Both the position numbers and the translations under genes were made by a program. The notes beneath the pieces are model-generated. The model ran no database searches and was not told where the DNA came from. It saw nothing but the letters and a program-made list of their open reading frames with translations. This document shows positions 24,132 to 33,038 of a stretch of 64,000 bases of DNA, in pieces. Each line of letters starts with the position of its first letter. Within the stretch, counting starts at the first letter, position 1. The stretch is from Mucilaginibacter sabulilitoris (GTDB lineage Bacteria; Bacteroidota; Bacteroidia; Sphingobacteriales; Sphingobacteriaceae), in the NCBI RefSeq assembly GCF_034262375.1, contig NZ_CP139558.1, forward strand, positions 2,356,001 through 2,420,000. The letters are read 5' to 3'.

Positions 24132-26099
24132 GTGTCAAACCATAAAGATCTGCAAAAACTGACGGCCGCCGGCCTGCTCATCAGTTTAGGAATAATTTAC
24201 GGTGATATTGGTACCTCCCCATTATACGTATTTAAGGCTATTGTAGGAACCGAACATTCCTCAATTTCCCAAACCATTACCGAAACATTAGTATTAGGAG
24301 GCGTTTCCCTCATATTCTGGACATTAACGCTGCAAACCACACTCAAATATGTGGTGATCACTTTGCGTGCGGATAATAAGGGTGAGGGTGGTATATTCTC
24401 GTTGTTCTCACTAGTTCGCCGCAAGGCAAAGTGGCTTATTGTGCCTGCTGTAGTAGGAGGTTGCGCGTTGCTTGCCGATGGGATCATTACGCCGCCTATT
24501 ACCATATCATCCGCTATTGAGGGGCTGCAAACCTATTATCCGAACCTGCCAACTATGCAGATTGTGATGGCTATTATTACGGTTTTATTCATCATTCAGC
24601 AGTTTGGCACTTCGCTGGTGGGTAAAGCTTTTGGTCCTATCATGTTTATTTGGTTTACCATGATGGGGGTACTGGGGATTAGTTATATTGTGCATGATCC
24701 GTCTGTAATAAGAGCTTTAAATCCTTATTACGCATATAAACTGTTAAGCACCAGTACCGGCGGCGAAGCTTTTATAGTGCTGGGAGCGGTATTTTTATGT
24801 ACCACAGGAGCCGAAGCTTTGTATTCCGATCTTGGACATTGCGGTAAGGACAACATCCGCATCAGTTGGATATATGTAAAAACCTGTCTTATTCTTAATT
24901 ATCTTGGGCAAGCTGTATGGCTGCTTCAGTCAGTCAACCATACCGTCGACCTTAACCTGAATAACCCTTTTTATAAAATAATGCCTGAGTGGTTCCTGAT
25001 ATTCGGCATCGGTATTGCCACCGTAGCGGCTGTTATTGCCAGCCAGGCGCTTATCTCGGGCTCGTTTACACTGATAGCTGAAGCTGTAAGGCTTAACTTG
25101 TGGCCAAAGGTGCGGATCAATTATCCATCTGAACAAAAGGGACAATTGTATGTGCCCAGCGTTAACTGGTTGCTTTGGGCAGGTTGTTTGGGCGTGGTGC
25201 TCATATTTAAACATTCCAGCAAAATGGAATCTGCGTATGGTTTAAGTATTACTGTAGCCATGCTCATGACCACCATACTGGTGTCCAAATTCCTTAAACG
25301 CAAAAAGGTGCCTTCCTACATTATTGGAGTTTTCCTAGTGGTTTACCTGCTTATTGAAGGAACCTTCCTGGCCGGTAACCTGGTTAAATTTATACACGGC
25401 GGCTGGTTTACCCTATCTATTGGGTTTCTGCTGTTTACCGTGATGTGGACATGGCATACCGCCCGCAAGATCAGGAACCGTTACGTGAAATTTGTTGGTA
25501 TTGACGATTACTTTGACATTTTAAAGGAGCTGAGCGCCGATGAAACCGTACCCAAATATGCCTCGCAGCTTGTTTATTTAACCAGCGCCAATTTTAACTC
25601 CGAAATTGAATCAAAAATAGTTTACTCCATATTGCAAAAGCAGCCTAAGCGTGCCGATGTTTACTGGCTGGTACACGTTGATGTTGTTGATGAGCCTTAC
25701 AAACGCGAATATGAAGTGGAATTTCTGGTGCCAAATAAGCTGATCAGGATTGACTTTAAACTGGGTTTCAGGGTGGAGCAGCAGATAAACCTGCTATTCA
25801 GAAAAGTAGTAGAAGATTTAGTTAAAAAGGGCGAGGTTGATATCACCAGCCACTATAAATCATTAAATAAGCACAAAATAGTGGGCGATTTTAGGTTTGT
25901 GGTAATTGAAAAGGTACTTTCACGTTCACATAGCCTGTCGTTTTTTGAACGGTTTATCATGGATTATTACGTGCAGCTTAAAAAAGTGAGTTTGTCTGAA
26001 GAGCGTGGTTTTGGCCTCGACCTGAGCTTTGTTACGGTTGAGAAAGTTCCGCTGATGCTGTCAATCCCTGAAGCTATTGAGATACATAGGGTAAATTAG
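24132..26099 (+). CDS. kup: KUP/HAK/KT potassium transporter
   Basis: Potassium:proton symporter of 655 residues, the normal Kup size. The family signature LISLGIIYGDIGTSPLYVFKA is near residues 16-36; GGIFSLFSLVRRK, LADGIITPPITISSAIEG and GAEALYSDLGHCGK follow, with about twelve membrane segments and a cytoplasmic C-terminal domain from about residue 450. It begins with GTG at 24132 (AGTGTCAAAC); no upstream ATG fits. It is monocistronic, followed by a palindromic repeat. Confidence 0.96.
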   Translation: MSNHKDLQKLTAAGLLISLGIIYGDIGTSPLYVFKAIVGTEHSSISQTITETLVLGGVSLIFWTLTLQTTLKYVVITLRADNKGEGGIFSLFSLVRRKAKWLIVPAVVGGCALLADGIITPPITISSAIEGLQTYYPNLPTMQIVMAIITVLFIIQQFGTSLVGKAFGPIMFIWFTMMGVLGISYIVHDPSVIRALNPYYAYKLLSTSTGGEAFIVLGAVFLCTTGAEALYSDLGHCGKDNIRISWIYVKTCLILNYLGQAVWLLQSVNHTVDLNLNNPFYKIMPEWFLIFGIGIATVAAVIASQALISGSFTLIAEAVRLNLWPKVRINYPSEQKGQLYVPSVNWLLWAGCLGVVLIFKHSSKMESAYGLSITVAMLMTTILVSKFLKRKKVPSYIIGVFLVVYLLIEGTFLAGNLVKFIHGGWFTLSIGFLLFTVMWTWHTARKIRNRYVKFVGIDDYFDILKELSADETVPKYASQLVYLTSANFNSEIESKIVYSILQKQPKRADVYWLVHVDVVDEPYKREYEVEFLVPNKLIRIDFKLGFRVEQQINLLFRKVVEDLVKKGEVDITSHYKSLNKHKIVGDFRFVVIEKVLSRSHSLSFFERFIMDYYVQLKKVSLSEERGFGLDLSFVTVEKVPLMLSIPEAIEIHRVN

Positions 26100-26248
26100 A
26101 CCTCACCTAAATCCTCTCCAAAGGAGAGGACTTTCCTACCAAGGTGATTTCTATCCCAAATATATGGGGCCCCTTAATCTCTAAACACATTAACATATTA
26201 TTCGGCTTCATCAGCTCCCATTCCAAAGGAGAGGGGTTAGGAGAGGCT
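26100..26248. repeat. Repeat with terminal inverted repeats between kup and the DUF5655 gene
   Basis: About 149 bases whose ends (cctcacctaaatcctctcc and ggagaggggttaggagagg) are imperfect inverted repeats; the left end also contains its own hairpin (26112-26119 / 26123-26130). The right end runs into the 3' end of the DUF5655 gene (stop at 26237). Typical of dispersed cctctcc-type repeats; likely acts as a terminator between convergent genes. Confidence 0.6.
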
Positions 26249-26653
26249 TTTTTCATAAGCCATCTTCATGTATTTCTTAACCTCGTCGTTAAGGTCTTCT
26301 TTAAAATACATGCGGAAGTAATGGTTGTGATCATTGGTGCCGGGTACGGTCTTTATTTTGGTGAAACAAAGATTATCGTCGTAGATCTCCTTAAACGGAA
26401 ATACCACATCAATAAAATTTTTGCCCAACTGGGTTATGTAGGCAAAGTTTACCCTTACGCCAATGGCAATCATGCTTTTCGTGGGATATACCTTTATGGG
26501 CGCTATCTGCAAATATTCGGCAATAAAGTGATCAAAGAGTTCAACCGTGTGCGTTGATTTTCCTTGCAAAAAATCGCGCAAGTTGCGCTCCTGGCAGGAG
26601 TGGACCTGGTTAACGGCAGTAAATTCCCGGTTGCATATTGGGCACATCCACAT
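26237..26653 (-). CDS. DUF5655-like protein with N-terminal zinc ribbon
   Basis: Cytosolic protein of 138 residues. The N-terminus MWMCPICNREF..HSC could bind zinc (Cys4, Cys7, His18, Cys20). The rest resembles DUF5655, which is thought to be related to DUF1801-like small domains: DFLQGKSTHTVELFDHFIAEY, IKVYPTKSMIAIG, and a C-terminal helix with DLNDEVKKYMKMAYE. The function of this family is unknown. An opposite-strand frame overlaps it but this strand has the recognisable protein. Confidence 0.75.
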   Translation of the reverse strand: MWMCPICNREFTAVNQVHSCQERNLRDFLQGKSTHTVELFDHFIAEYLQIAPIKVYPTKSMIAIGVRVNFAYITQLGKNFIDVVFPFKEIYDDNLCFTKIKTVPGTNDHNHYFRMYFKEDLNDEVKKYMKMAYEKSLS

Positions 26654-26699
26654 ATGATATTTTAATTGTTATTAAATTCATCCCCGAGATGTCTTCATT

Positions 26700-26850
26700 G
26701 ATGAGCCCTGGAAGGGCTTCATGTTTATAGCCTTAAAGATAAAATGTTTTTAGCTCCGTAGGTGCTCCGTTTTGTATAAAATTAAGAAAGCTCCTATGGA
26801 GTTATTACTTTTTATTTGAGCTATAAACAGGTTACCCTATGGGGTTATAT
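26700..26850. repeat. Cluster of small intergenic hairpins
   Basis: Consecutive short palindromes: agccctggaagggct (26704-26718), an agctccgtaggtgct unit near 26753, agctcctatggagtt near 26789, and ggttaccctatggggtta near 26831. Such units recur in Bacteroidota intergenic DNA. They fill most of the space downstream of the permease gene and upstream of the DUF5655 gene. Confidence 0.5.
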
Positions 26851-26892
26851 TTCGACAAGTTATCGAAATTATATTGATTATACTGTTTGCTT

Positions 26893-28824
26893 TTACGCTG
26901 TTGCCTCTTTACCTAACATGCTGTTTTTATAGCTATAAGTAAAATAAATAATCAGTCCAATAACCAGCCATATTAAAAAACGCAGCCAGTTGGTATAGCC
27001 AAGCTCGGTCATTAAATAAAAACAGCTCATTAAACCCAGTACCGGTATAAGCGAAAAGTTTTTAATAAAGCTGTAAATGCTAATGATGATGATCAGGATA
27101 AAAAACAGGTAATTAGGGAAGTTATACAGAAAACCATCGAGCCCTAAGTAGTATTTTTTAACTTCGCTTATAGCGCTGGTAGCCCTTAAAGCCGTATCAA
27201 ATTTATCTTCTTCCAGGTCTTTAAAATATTTGCTTGCGCCTGCATCGCCTACAGTTTGTTTACCAAACATGGTATTGCAGGTAGTTAACAAAGCGGCGTT
27301 ATCGGCAGCATCTAAACTTTCAATAATAGCTGTTTTGTCTTTTATCTTTTTAAACTGCATCATTTCAACCTGTGGGGCCGGTTTAAAGTAAATGCATGAA
27401 CCTAAAATAATGAGCGTTATTAACGGTATAATTATTTTCCCGTTAACATAAGGCAGGTGAAATTTGCCCTGCTGTGCATTTTCCCTCGGGAGCAGGAGTA
27501 CACCGCCGCAAACCAAAACGAAGGCAAACAGGGTGCCGATGCTGGTAAGATCGGTTACCTCGGTAAGGTTCATAAACAGTGCTGGTATAGCTACCACAAA
27601 GCCGGTAACCACGGTAGCAAAGGATGGTGTTTGAAATTTAGGGTGTATACGCGAGAATGCTTTTGGCAGCAATCCGTCGCGGCTCATGCTCATCCATATA
27701 CGGGGCTGGCCCAATTGAAATATCAATAATACACTGGCCGTTGCAATAACCGCGCTGATGGAGATGACATAGCTGATATTATGCAACCCCACTTTTGCAA
27801 ACACAAATGCAAGGGGATCACCCACCTGGAGGTCTTTATAACTTACCATGCCGGTTAGTACCAGTGCTATGAGTATGTAGAGTACTGTACAGATGACGAG
27901 TGAGTAGATCATACCCCGCGGCAGATCGCGCTGAGGCTTTTCACATTCCTCGGCGGTGGTTGATATAGCATCAAACCCGATATAAGCAAAAAACACGCCC
28001 GATACGCCCTTCATTACACCACTAAAGCCATTGGGCATAAAGGGGTGCCAGTTGGCTGGTGTTACGTAAAAGAAACCAATAACAATAACCGCTATAACGA
28101 TAACTATCTTTAAAACAACCATAGCGTTGGTCGCTTTTTTGGTTTCGCGGATTCCTACATAAACCAGGTACGTAATAATGAATACAATACCCAAAGCAGG
28201 CAGGTTGGCTATAAGCTTAAAATCGCCAATGCCGGGTGCTGTATTCCAGGCAAGGGCGGCGGCTTTTACACGGTCGCTGATATCGGTTAACTGGCTGGCT
28301 GTGGCCTGTGTCACCTGCTCATGCCCGCGCAATGCCGAAACATAGTCCATCGTGAGGTATTTGGGCAGATGGATATTGAAGCCTTCGAGCAGGTTCACAA
28401 AATATTCGCTCCATGATATAGCTACAGCAATGTTGCCTATGGCGTATTCCATTAAAAGGTCCCATCCTATTATCCAGGCAATTAACTCGCCAAATGAGGC
28501 GTAGGCGTAGGTATAGGCGCTGCCGGCAACCGGTATGCGCGATGCAAACTCAGCATAACAAAGTGCCGAAAAACCGCAAGTGATAGCTGTAACAACAAAT
28601 AAAATGGAAACTGCGGGTCCGCCGTGGAATGAAGCTTCGCCGATGGTGGAGAATATACCGGCACCTACTACGGCAGCGATGCCCATGAGTGTAAGGTCTT
28701 TAACGTTTAGTTCTTTTTTGAGTTGTGATGTTGGTGTTCCGGGGTGTTCGCCATCACCGCATCCGCACTCCACATCATATAATATCTTCTCTACAGATTT
28801 CTTACGAAATATACTTTTCGACAT
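26893..28824 (-). CDS. APC-superfamily amino acid permease (cationic type)
   Basis: Inner-membrane amino acid permease of 643 residues. The first membrane segment has the APC substrate-binding loop GIAAVVGAGIFSTIGEA (about 48-64); SRIPVAGSAYTYAYASFGE and FFAYIGFDAISTTAEECEKPQRDLP are typical CAT-type elements. A soluble insertion of about 70 residues (around 505-575, DKTAIIESLDAADNAALL..) lies between late membrane segments. The N-terminal cytosolic region has CGCGDGEH, a Cys-rich stretch. It is divergent from the PAP2 gene with 79 bases between. Confidence 0.93.
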   Translation of the reverse strand: MSKSIFRKKSVEKILYDVECGCGDGEHPGTPTSQLKKELNVKDLTLMGIAAVVGAGIFSTIGEASFHGGPAVSILFVVTAITCGFSALCYAEFASRIPVAGSAYTYAYASFGELIAWIIGWDLLMEYAIGNIAVAISWSEYFVNLLEGFNIHLPKYLTMDYVSALRGHEQVTQATASQLTDISDRVKAAALAWNTAPGIGDFKLIANLPALGIVFIITYLVYVGIRETKKATNAMVVLKIVIVIAVIVIGFFYVTPANWHPFMPNGFSGVMKGVSGVFFAYIGFDAISTTAEECEKPQRDLPRGMIYSLVICTVLYILIALVLTGMVSYKDLQVGDPLAFVFAKVGLHNISYVISISAVIATASVLLIFQLGQPRIWMSMSRDGLLPKAFSRIHPKFQTPSFATVVTGFVVAIPALFMNLTEVTDLTSIGTLFAFVLVCGGVLLLPRENAQQGKFHLPYVNGKIIIPLITLIILGSCIYFKPAPQVEMMQFKKIKDKTAIIESLDAADNAALLTTCNTMFGKQTVGDAGASKYFKDLEEDKFDTALRATSAISEVKKYYLGLDGFLYNFPNYLFFILIIIISIYSFIKNFSLIPVLGLMSCFYLMTELGYTNWLRFLIWLVIGLIIYFTYSYKNSMLGKEATA

Positions 28825-28853
28825 CCAGTTAATTAAATTAGTCTAACTCAATT

Positions 28854-28861
28854 CAAACATA
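28854..28861 (-). promoter_or_regulatory. -7 promoter box for the amino acid permease gene
   Basis: TATGTTTG on the minus strand, an exact TAnnTTTG match 30 bases upstream of the ATG. A small inverted repeat (aataag / cttatt, about 28879-28896) lies between the two divergent starts and could be a shared operator. Confidence 0.45.
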
Positions 28862-28903
28862 ATCATTTTTTTGCATTGAATAAGTATATGCTTATTTTGC
28901 ACC

Positions 28904-29575
28904 ATGAATATAGGTATAAAAGATGTTTTGTACAGGATCAGGCCGTTTTTTATACTTTATTTGTTGATACTTTGCACCTGTTTAATTATCAAATTTCTGT
29001 ACAGCCGCGAGACTATTTATTTTGCTGTAAACGGCCTTAATAGTTCATGGGCCGATGCCATTATGCCCTATATTACCGACATAGGCGAGGGCCTTACCGT
29101 TATTATTTTATCGGCGATAATTGCATTGTTTAATTACCGAAAAGCTTTTTTATTGGTAACAAGTTACGCGGTTACCAGCATTGTGGCGCAGGTATTAAAA
29201 TACATTTTTGACGCGCCTCGCCCCAAACTATATTTTAGCCATGAACTAAGCCGTATCCACTTTGTTAAAGGGCTGCAGGTATGGAGCGTACACAGCTTTC
29301 CATCAGGGCATTCTGTAACGGCGTTTTCTGCAGCCGTGATAATTACTTATTTATGCAGGCATAAAGGTTGGGGGATACCCGCTTTGCTGATAGCTATATT
29401 AGTAGGTTATTCCCGCATGTATCTGAGCCAGCATTTTTTTGAAGATGTGATGGCGGGGTCGGTGATAGGCGTTATTGTTACCGTATTTTGGTTAAGCTGG
29501 CTGGATAGTAAGCAGTTTATTCACAGCGAAAAATGGAACCGGGGACTGATAAAAACTTCGCAAGGGAATAATTGA
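28904..29575 (+). CDS. PAP2-family phosphatase, membrane
   Basis: Type 2 phosphatidic acid phosphatase-like membrane protein of 223 residues. All three catalytic motifs are present: KYIFDAPRP (KX6RP type), HSFPSGHS (PSGH) and SRMYLSQHFFEDV (SRX5HX3D). Several membrane segments flank them. Likely substrates are lipid phosphates such as undecaprenyl pyrophosphate or phosphatidylglycerol phosphate; the sequence does not decide. It is followed by REP-like copy 2. Confidence 0.93.
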   Translation: MNIGIKDVLYRIRPFFILYLLILCTCLIIKFLYSRETIYFAVNGLNSSWADAIMPYITDIGEGLTVIILSAIIALFNYRKAFLLVTSYAVTSIVAQVLKYIFDAPRPKLYFSHELSRIHFVKGLQVWSVHSFPSGHSVTAFSAAVIITYLCRHKGWGIPALLIAILVGYSRMYLSQHFFEDVMAGSVIGVIVTVFWLSWLDSKQFIHSEKWNRGLIKTSQGNN

Positions 29576-29600
29576 TCCTAAATTATGTTAAAAATAGCCT

Positions 29601-29672
29601 GTCATGCTGAGCCCCCGTCGAAGCATGATATACAGGCCTCTACACGCGGGTCTTCGCGGGGCTCAGACTGAC
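29601..29672. repeat. REP-like palindromic element, copy 2
   Basis: Arms gtcatgctgagcc (29601-29613) and ggctcagactgac (29660-29672) match those of copy 1 at 16262-16334, with a different middle. It sits between convergent genes. Confidence 0.7.
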
Positions 29673-29691
29673 ACCTATTTTTTGATTAACC

Positions 29692-30348
29692 TTACTGTTT
29701 CTTTTTTCTGCGGGTAACCGCAATGATGATGATAATTATAATAACTGCACCACCGCCATAGATACCGATTTTGGCCGGGGTTGACAAGCCTTTGGCATTT
29801 GATATATACTGGTCGTTACGTTTCAGGTCGGGCGCCAGCTTAATGGAGCTGGTAAATGTTTTTAACTCGCCTTTAACCAGGTCTTTCCGTTGCTCTTCAT
29901 AATAATATTGAAAAGTATAAGTGGCCTCCTGGGTATAAAGGAGTATAAAATGCCTCAGTTGTATCGGTTCTCCGGTTGAGCCTGTATTGTCAACTCTAAG
30001 CGTAAACACCTTGGCTTCCAGTTTTCCAATAAGCGTATCGCGCGGGTTCATTACACTGCCATTACCCGATTGCTTCTGGATTCCCTCGATATAGGTTTTG
30101 AGTACATTATTCAGGTCTTTTTCTTTATTCAGGGGTGTATTGGTTTTGGGATTGGCTGCTCGGATCACGATCATAAATCCAACAGAACCGTTAGCAGAAT
30201 ATATTTGCTGTCCTAAGGTATCCTTCTTCTGAACATTGTCTGGTAAGGATACCGTAACAAGGCTATCTAATTTTACCGGCTTAAATTTCTGTGCGAAGGC
30301 AGTAGCCGTAAATAATATGAGGATTAAACTAAAAATGATCTTTTTCAT
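29692..30348 (-). CDS. Exported protein with C-terminal membrane anchor, unknown
   Basis: I do not recognise a family. The 218-residue product has a cleavable signal peptide (IIFSLILILFTATAFAQ) and ends with a hydrophobic helix made largely of isoleucine, IYGGGAVIIIIIIIAVTRRKKKQ, whose positive tail implies anchoring in the inner membrane with a periplasmic body. The body (about 20-190) is a beta/alpha mix containing SLPDNVQKKDTLGQQIYS and LRHFILLYTQEATYTFQYYYEE, similar in style to PsbP/DUF-type small periplasmic domains. Monocistronic by layout. Confidence 0.65.
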   Translation of the reverse strand: MKKIIFSLILILFTATAFAQKFKPVKLDSLVTVSLPDNVQKKDTLGQQIYSANGSVGFMIVIRAANPKTNTPLNKEKDLNNVLKTYIEGIQKQSGNGSVMNPRDTLIGKLEAKVFTLRVDNTGSTGEPIQLRHFILLYTQEATYTFQYYYEEQRKDLVKGELKTFTSSIKLAPDLKRNDQYISNAKGLSTPAKIGIYGGGAVIIIIIIIAVTRRKKKQ

Positions 30349-30504
30349 AGATGTTTAAACCTATGAACACACAATTAGTTTTAAAAATTAGTTAATAGTA
30401 AAGTTTTTTTACGCATTATAGTATTGATAATCAGTTGATTTAGGTTGATAAAATATTGCATCGGTATTGATTTTTTTTTGAAAATGTCTTTTGAAAACCG
30501 CGGT

Positions 30505-30993
30505 CTACCGATCCAGTTTTAATACCCTTGCCCTGTTATATTGCTGCAGCAATATAGGACAAATGTTATAAATGATGTTGGCGCCCAACATGAGAAGGGT
30601 GAGCATATTATAATGATTTATGAAGGAGTGGATAGTGGTTAACAGGAAGAAAATAAAACATATTAAATGGAAACGCTCATACATTACAATGGTTTTCAGG
30701 TATTGCGCAGCATTGGCCTTATGTTTAATGATGCCATAACCCGGTTGGCTTTTCCTGATCAGCCGGTTTATATATTCGCCGTGCTGCACAAATTTGCGAA
30801 TGAATTTTACGCCTAAGCCCTCATACCATTTTGGGTTGGTGCTCAGTTGTAGCAGCCTGCCAGGAATTAATTGAGTCATAACACTAATGCCAATAAATAT
30901 AAAACACCAGAGCAGCGCACCGGACGCCGCCCAATATGCTACTGCCGGGGCAAAACAAAGAATAGTCCAGAAGAAGTTAACCGCCTGGTTCAT
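30505..30993 (-). CDS. Small membrane protein, possibly CrtO acyltransferase-like
   Basis: Membrane protein of 162 residues with helices near residues 8-28, 28-43 and 105-150. The middle segment NPKWYEGLGVKFIRKFVQHGEYINRL and the later YERFHLICFIFFL resemble the small CrtO-type glycosyl-4,4'-diaponeurosporenoate acyltransferase family, but this is a weak, pattern-based guess. No carotenoid genes are adjacent. A palindrome (30994-31008) directly precedes its start. Confidence 0.55.
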   Translation of the reverse strand: MNQAVNFFWTILCFAPAVAYWAASGALLWCFIFIGISVMTQLIPGRLLQLSTNPKWYEGLGVKFIRKFVQHGEYINRLIRKSQPGYGIIKHKANAAQYLKTIVMYERFHLICFIFFLLTTIHSFINHYNMLTLLMLGANIIYNICPILLQQYNRARVLKLDR

Positions 30994-31008
30994 AACCTAA
31001 TTTAGGTT
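30994..31008. promoter_or_regulatory. Palindrome aacctaa-t-ttaggtt next to a start codon
   Basis: Perfect 7+7 palindrome directly abutting the ATG of the 162-residue membrane protein. It closely matches the palindrome at 10421-10434 upstream of the ATP-grasp gene. Confidence 0.35.
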
Positions 31009-31101
31009 TTTATAAGGATATTAATACTGATGGCAGACGGTTTTTTATGACTGACAAGATATTGTCAGTGTTTGCAAGTGTTCGTGCACGTTCGCACTTC
31101 C

Positions 31102-31154
31102 AAAAAAAGGACATCTGTTATATTTATCAAAAAGCTGATAAATACAACAGATGT
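31102..31154 (-). terminator. Terminator of the M3 peptidase gene
   Basis: A 19-bp inverted repeat (31111-31129 / 31136-31154, one mismatch) followed, in the direction of the M3 gene, by CC and a run of seven T residues. It lies 45 bases beyond the stop codon and fits an intrinsic terminator. Confidence 0.8.
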
Positions 31155-31198
31155 TACACGATAACAAGCTTCAATGTAAATGGAAGCCTGATATGATC

Positions 31199-32902
31199 TT
31201 AATTGATTTTATCCATTTCGGCCTTTACAAATTCGGCCAGTTCTTTTACATAAGCAGCACTGAAATCAAACTTGATACCGGCCGTTTCGTAAATTTCCTT
31301 AATGGTTTTGGTATACCCAAGCTTTAAAGCATCAAGGTATTGCTGTAATCCTTTTTCCGGGTTTTCTTTGTAGTTTTTCCATACCGCAATAGCGCCTAAC
31401 TGGGCCATGCCATACTCAATATAATAGAACGGCACCTCGAAAATATGCAGCTGCTTTTGCCATAAATTGGCTTCAGCCTCCGGGTGTTCACCCCAGTCTA
31501 CGAAGCCTGCACCAAATGGTTCATAAATCTCCATCCAGGCAGTTGTACGGTCCGCATCGGTATGGTCGGGATTGGTATATATCCAGTGCTGAAACTGGTC
31601 TATCACGGCTACCCAAGGCAGGGTTTTTAAAACATCAAATAGCTGGTCGCGTTTGGCGCGTTTCAGGTCTTCTTCATTATCAAAAAATACGTCCCAATTG
31701 TCCATAGATATAAGCTCCATTGACATGGAGGCCAGTTCAGCAACTTCGGAAGGACAGTGTTTAAAATCATTCAATTCCAGATCTGCAGTCAGAAAGGTAT
31801 GCACAGCGTGCCCACCCTCATGCACCATAGTAGTAAGGTCACGGAAGGTATTGGCCGAGTTCATGAAAATAAACGGCGCGCCGGTTTCTGACAGCGGGTA
31901 ATTATAACCACCAGGAGCCTTACCCTTGCGGCTTTCCACGTCAAAAAGGTTGTTATCCTTCATGATCTCCAAGCGCTCGCCCAAATAACGGTTAATATTG
32001 CTAAAGCATTGTATTGATTTTTCGATCAGCTCTTTACCATTATTAAACGGCTTTAAGGCCGGTTTGCCCGATACATCAACATCCATATCCCATGGTTTTA
32101 ATGTGGGCAGGGCAAGGGCCGCCTTGCGTTTTTCGGCCTGCTCGCGTAGGATGGGCACAATTTCGGTTTCAATGGCCGCGTGAAAAGCATAACAATCCTG
32201 CGGGGTATAATCAAACCTGCCCAGCGCCTGGAACATATAATCCCTGAAGTTTTCGAAGCCGGCGTTGGTAGCAACAGTATGCCTCAATTTGCGCAGGTGA
32301 TCAAAAAGCTCATTAAGCTGGTCTTTATCCTGCAGGCGGCGGGCGGTTATTTTTTCCCAGGCTTCCTGGCGTTTGGTCCGGTTGGTATCTTTTAAAAATA
32401 CAGATGCCTGTTCCAGGGTAAACTCTTTATCGCCAATATGCACCGACATGGCACCGGTGATGGACTGGTATTTTTGTTGCTCAACCTGTATCTCGGTTTG
32501 TACCGGGATATTCTCTTCCCTGAATAGTTCAAGCGCCTTTTTAACAGCACGTAAAAAGATGAAGTATTTTTCTTTATCCAGCTTGTCAACATATTCGCTG
32601 GCTACCAGCTTTTTGTTGAGCTCGTTACCGTAAGGGGCAATTTTGGGCTCAATTTCTGTAGCAAAATACTGGAAGTTTTGAAGCAGCTCTTCGCTGGCTG
32701 TATCGCAGGTCATACGAATGTAGCGCCATGCAAAATCTTCTTCTAAAGCAGCTTCCAGTTCACTTTTGTCATGTAGCCATTTTTCAAGTTCCTCAACCGA
32801 ATTGATAGGACGTTCAAGTAATTCCTTATAGATTGGTTCCAGGTTTTCCCATTTAATGTCGAGGGTTGCCGGAATGTATGTTCTTGTTTTTTTATGGATC
32901 AT
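31199..32902 (-). CDS. M3 family oligoendopeptidase
   Basis: Zinc oligopeptidase of 567 residues in the PepF/M3 family; cytosolic, degrades short peptides. The zinc site is MVHEGGHAVHTF (HEXXH with an EGG core), followed by the third ligand region ASMSMELISMDNW. The start is taken at 32902 (MIHKKTRTYIPATLDIKW); an in-frame ATG at 32965 would add a leader made only of the gtgcagat-type repeat and looks spurious. The gene is isolated, with a strong terminator downstream. Confidence 0.94.
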   Translation of the reverse strand: MIHKKTRTYIPATLDIKWENLEPIYKELLERPINSVEELEKWLHDKSELEAALEEDFAWRYIRMTCDTASEELLQNFQYFATEIEPKIAPYGNELNKKLVASEYVDKLDKEKYFIFLRAVKKALELFREENIPVQTEIQVEQQKYQSITGAMSVHIGDKEFTLEQASVFLKDTNRTKRQEAWEKITARRLQDKDQLNELFDHLRKLRHTVATNAGFENFRDYMFQALGRFDYTPQDCYAFHAAIETEIVPILREQAEKRKAALALPTLKPWDMDVDVSGKPALKPFNNGKELIEKSIQCFSNINRYLGERLEIMKDNNLFDVESRKGKAPGGYNYPLSETGAPFIFMNSANTFRDLTTMVHEGGHAVHTFLTADLELNDFKHCPSEVAELASMSMELISMDNWDVFFDNEEDLKRAKRDQLFDVLKTLPWVAVIDQFQHWIYTNPDHTDADRTTAWMEIYEPFGAGFVDWGEHPEAEANLWQKQLHIFEVPFYYIEYGMAQLGAIAVWKNYKENPEKGLQQYLDALKLGYTKTIKEIYETAGIKFDFSAAYVKELAEFVKAEMDKIN

Positions 32903-32909
32903 AATTTGT

Positions 32910-32965
32910 TTAATGTGCAGATGTGCATATATGCAAATGTGCAGATTATGAATGAAGATGTGCAA
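32910..32965. repeat. Short repeat of atgtgcagat/atgcaaatgtgc units
   Basis: A tandem-like cluster of atgtgcagat, tgcatatatgc and aatgtgcagatt units just upstream of the M3 gene. Its reverse complement resembles aatctgcacatttgcgtatctg at about 41796-41820. Probably a dispersed intergenic repeat. Confidence 0.5.
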
Positions 32966-33038
32966 ATAAATAAAAGTGAAAAAATCCGAAAATTGTAAAA
33001 TTACATCTCCCGGATTTTTCCATTTATAGACTAAGAAA

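Noticed and set aside
26144..26557. Open frame on the plus strand overlapping the DUF5655 gene
   Set aside because: The opposite strand encodes a recognisable zinc-ribbon DUF5655-like protein; this frame has no family resemblance and begins inside a repeat.
32903..32965. Longer M3 peptidase start at 32965
   Set aside because: The extra N-terminus comes from the gtgcagat repeat and is not seen in the family; ATG 32902 gives the expected N-terminus.
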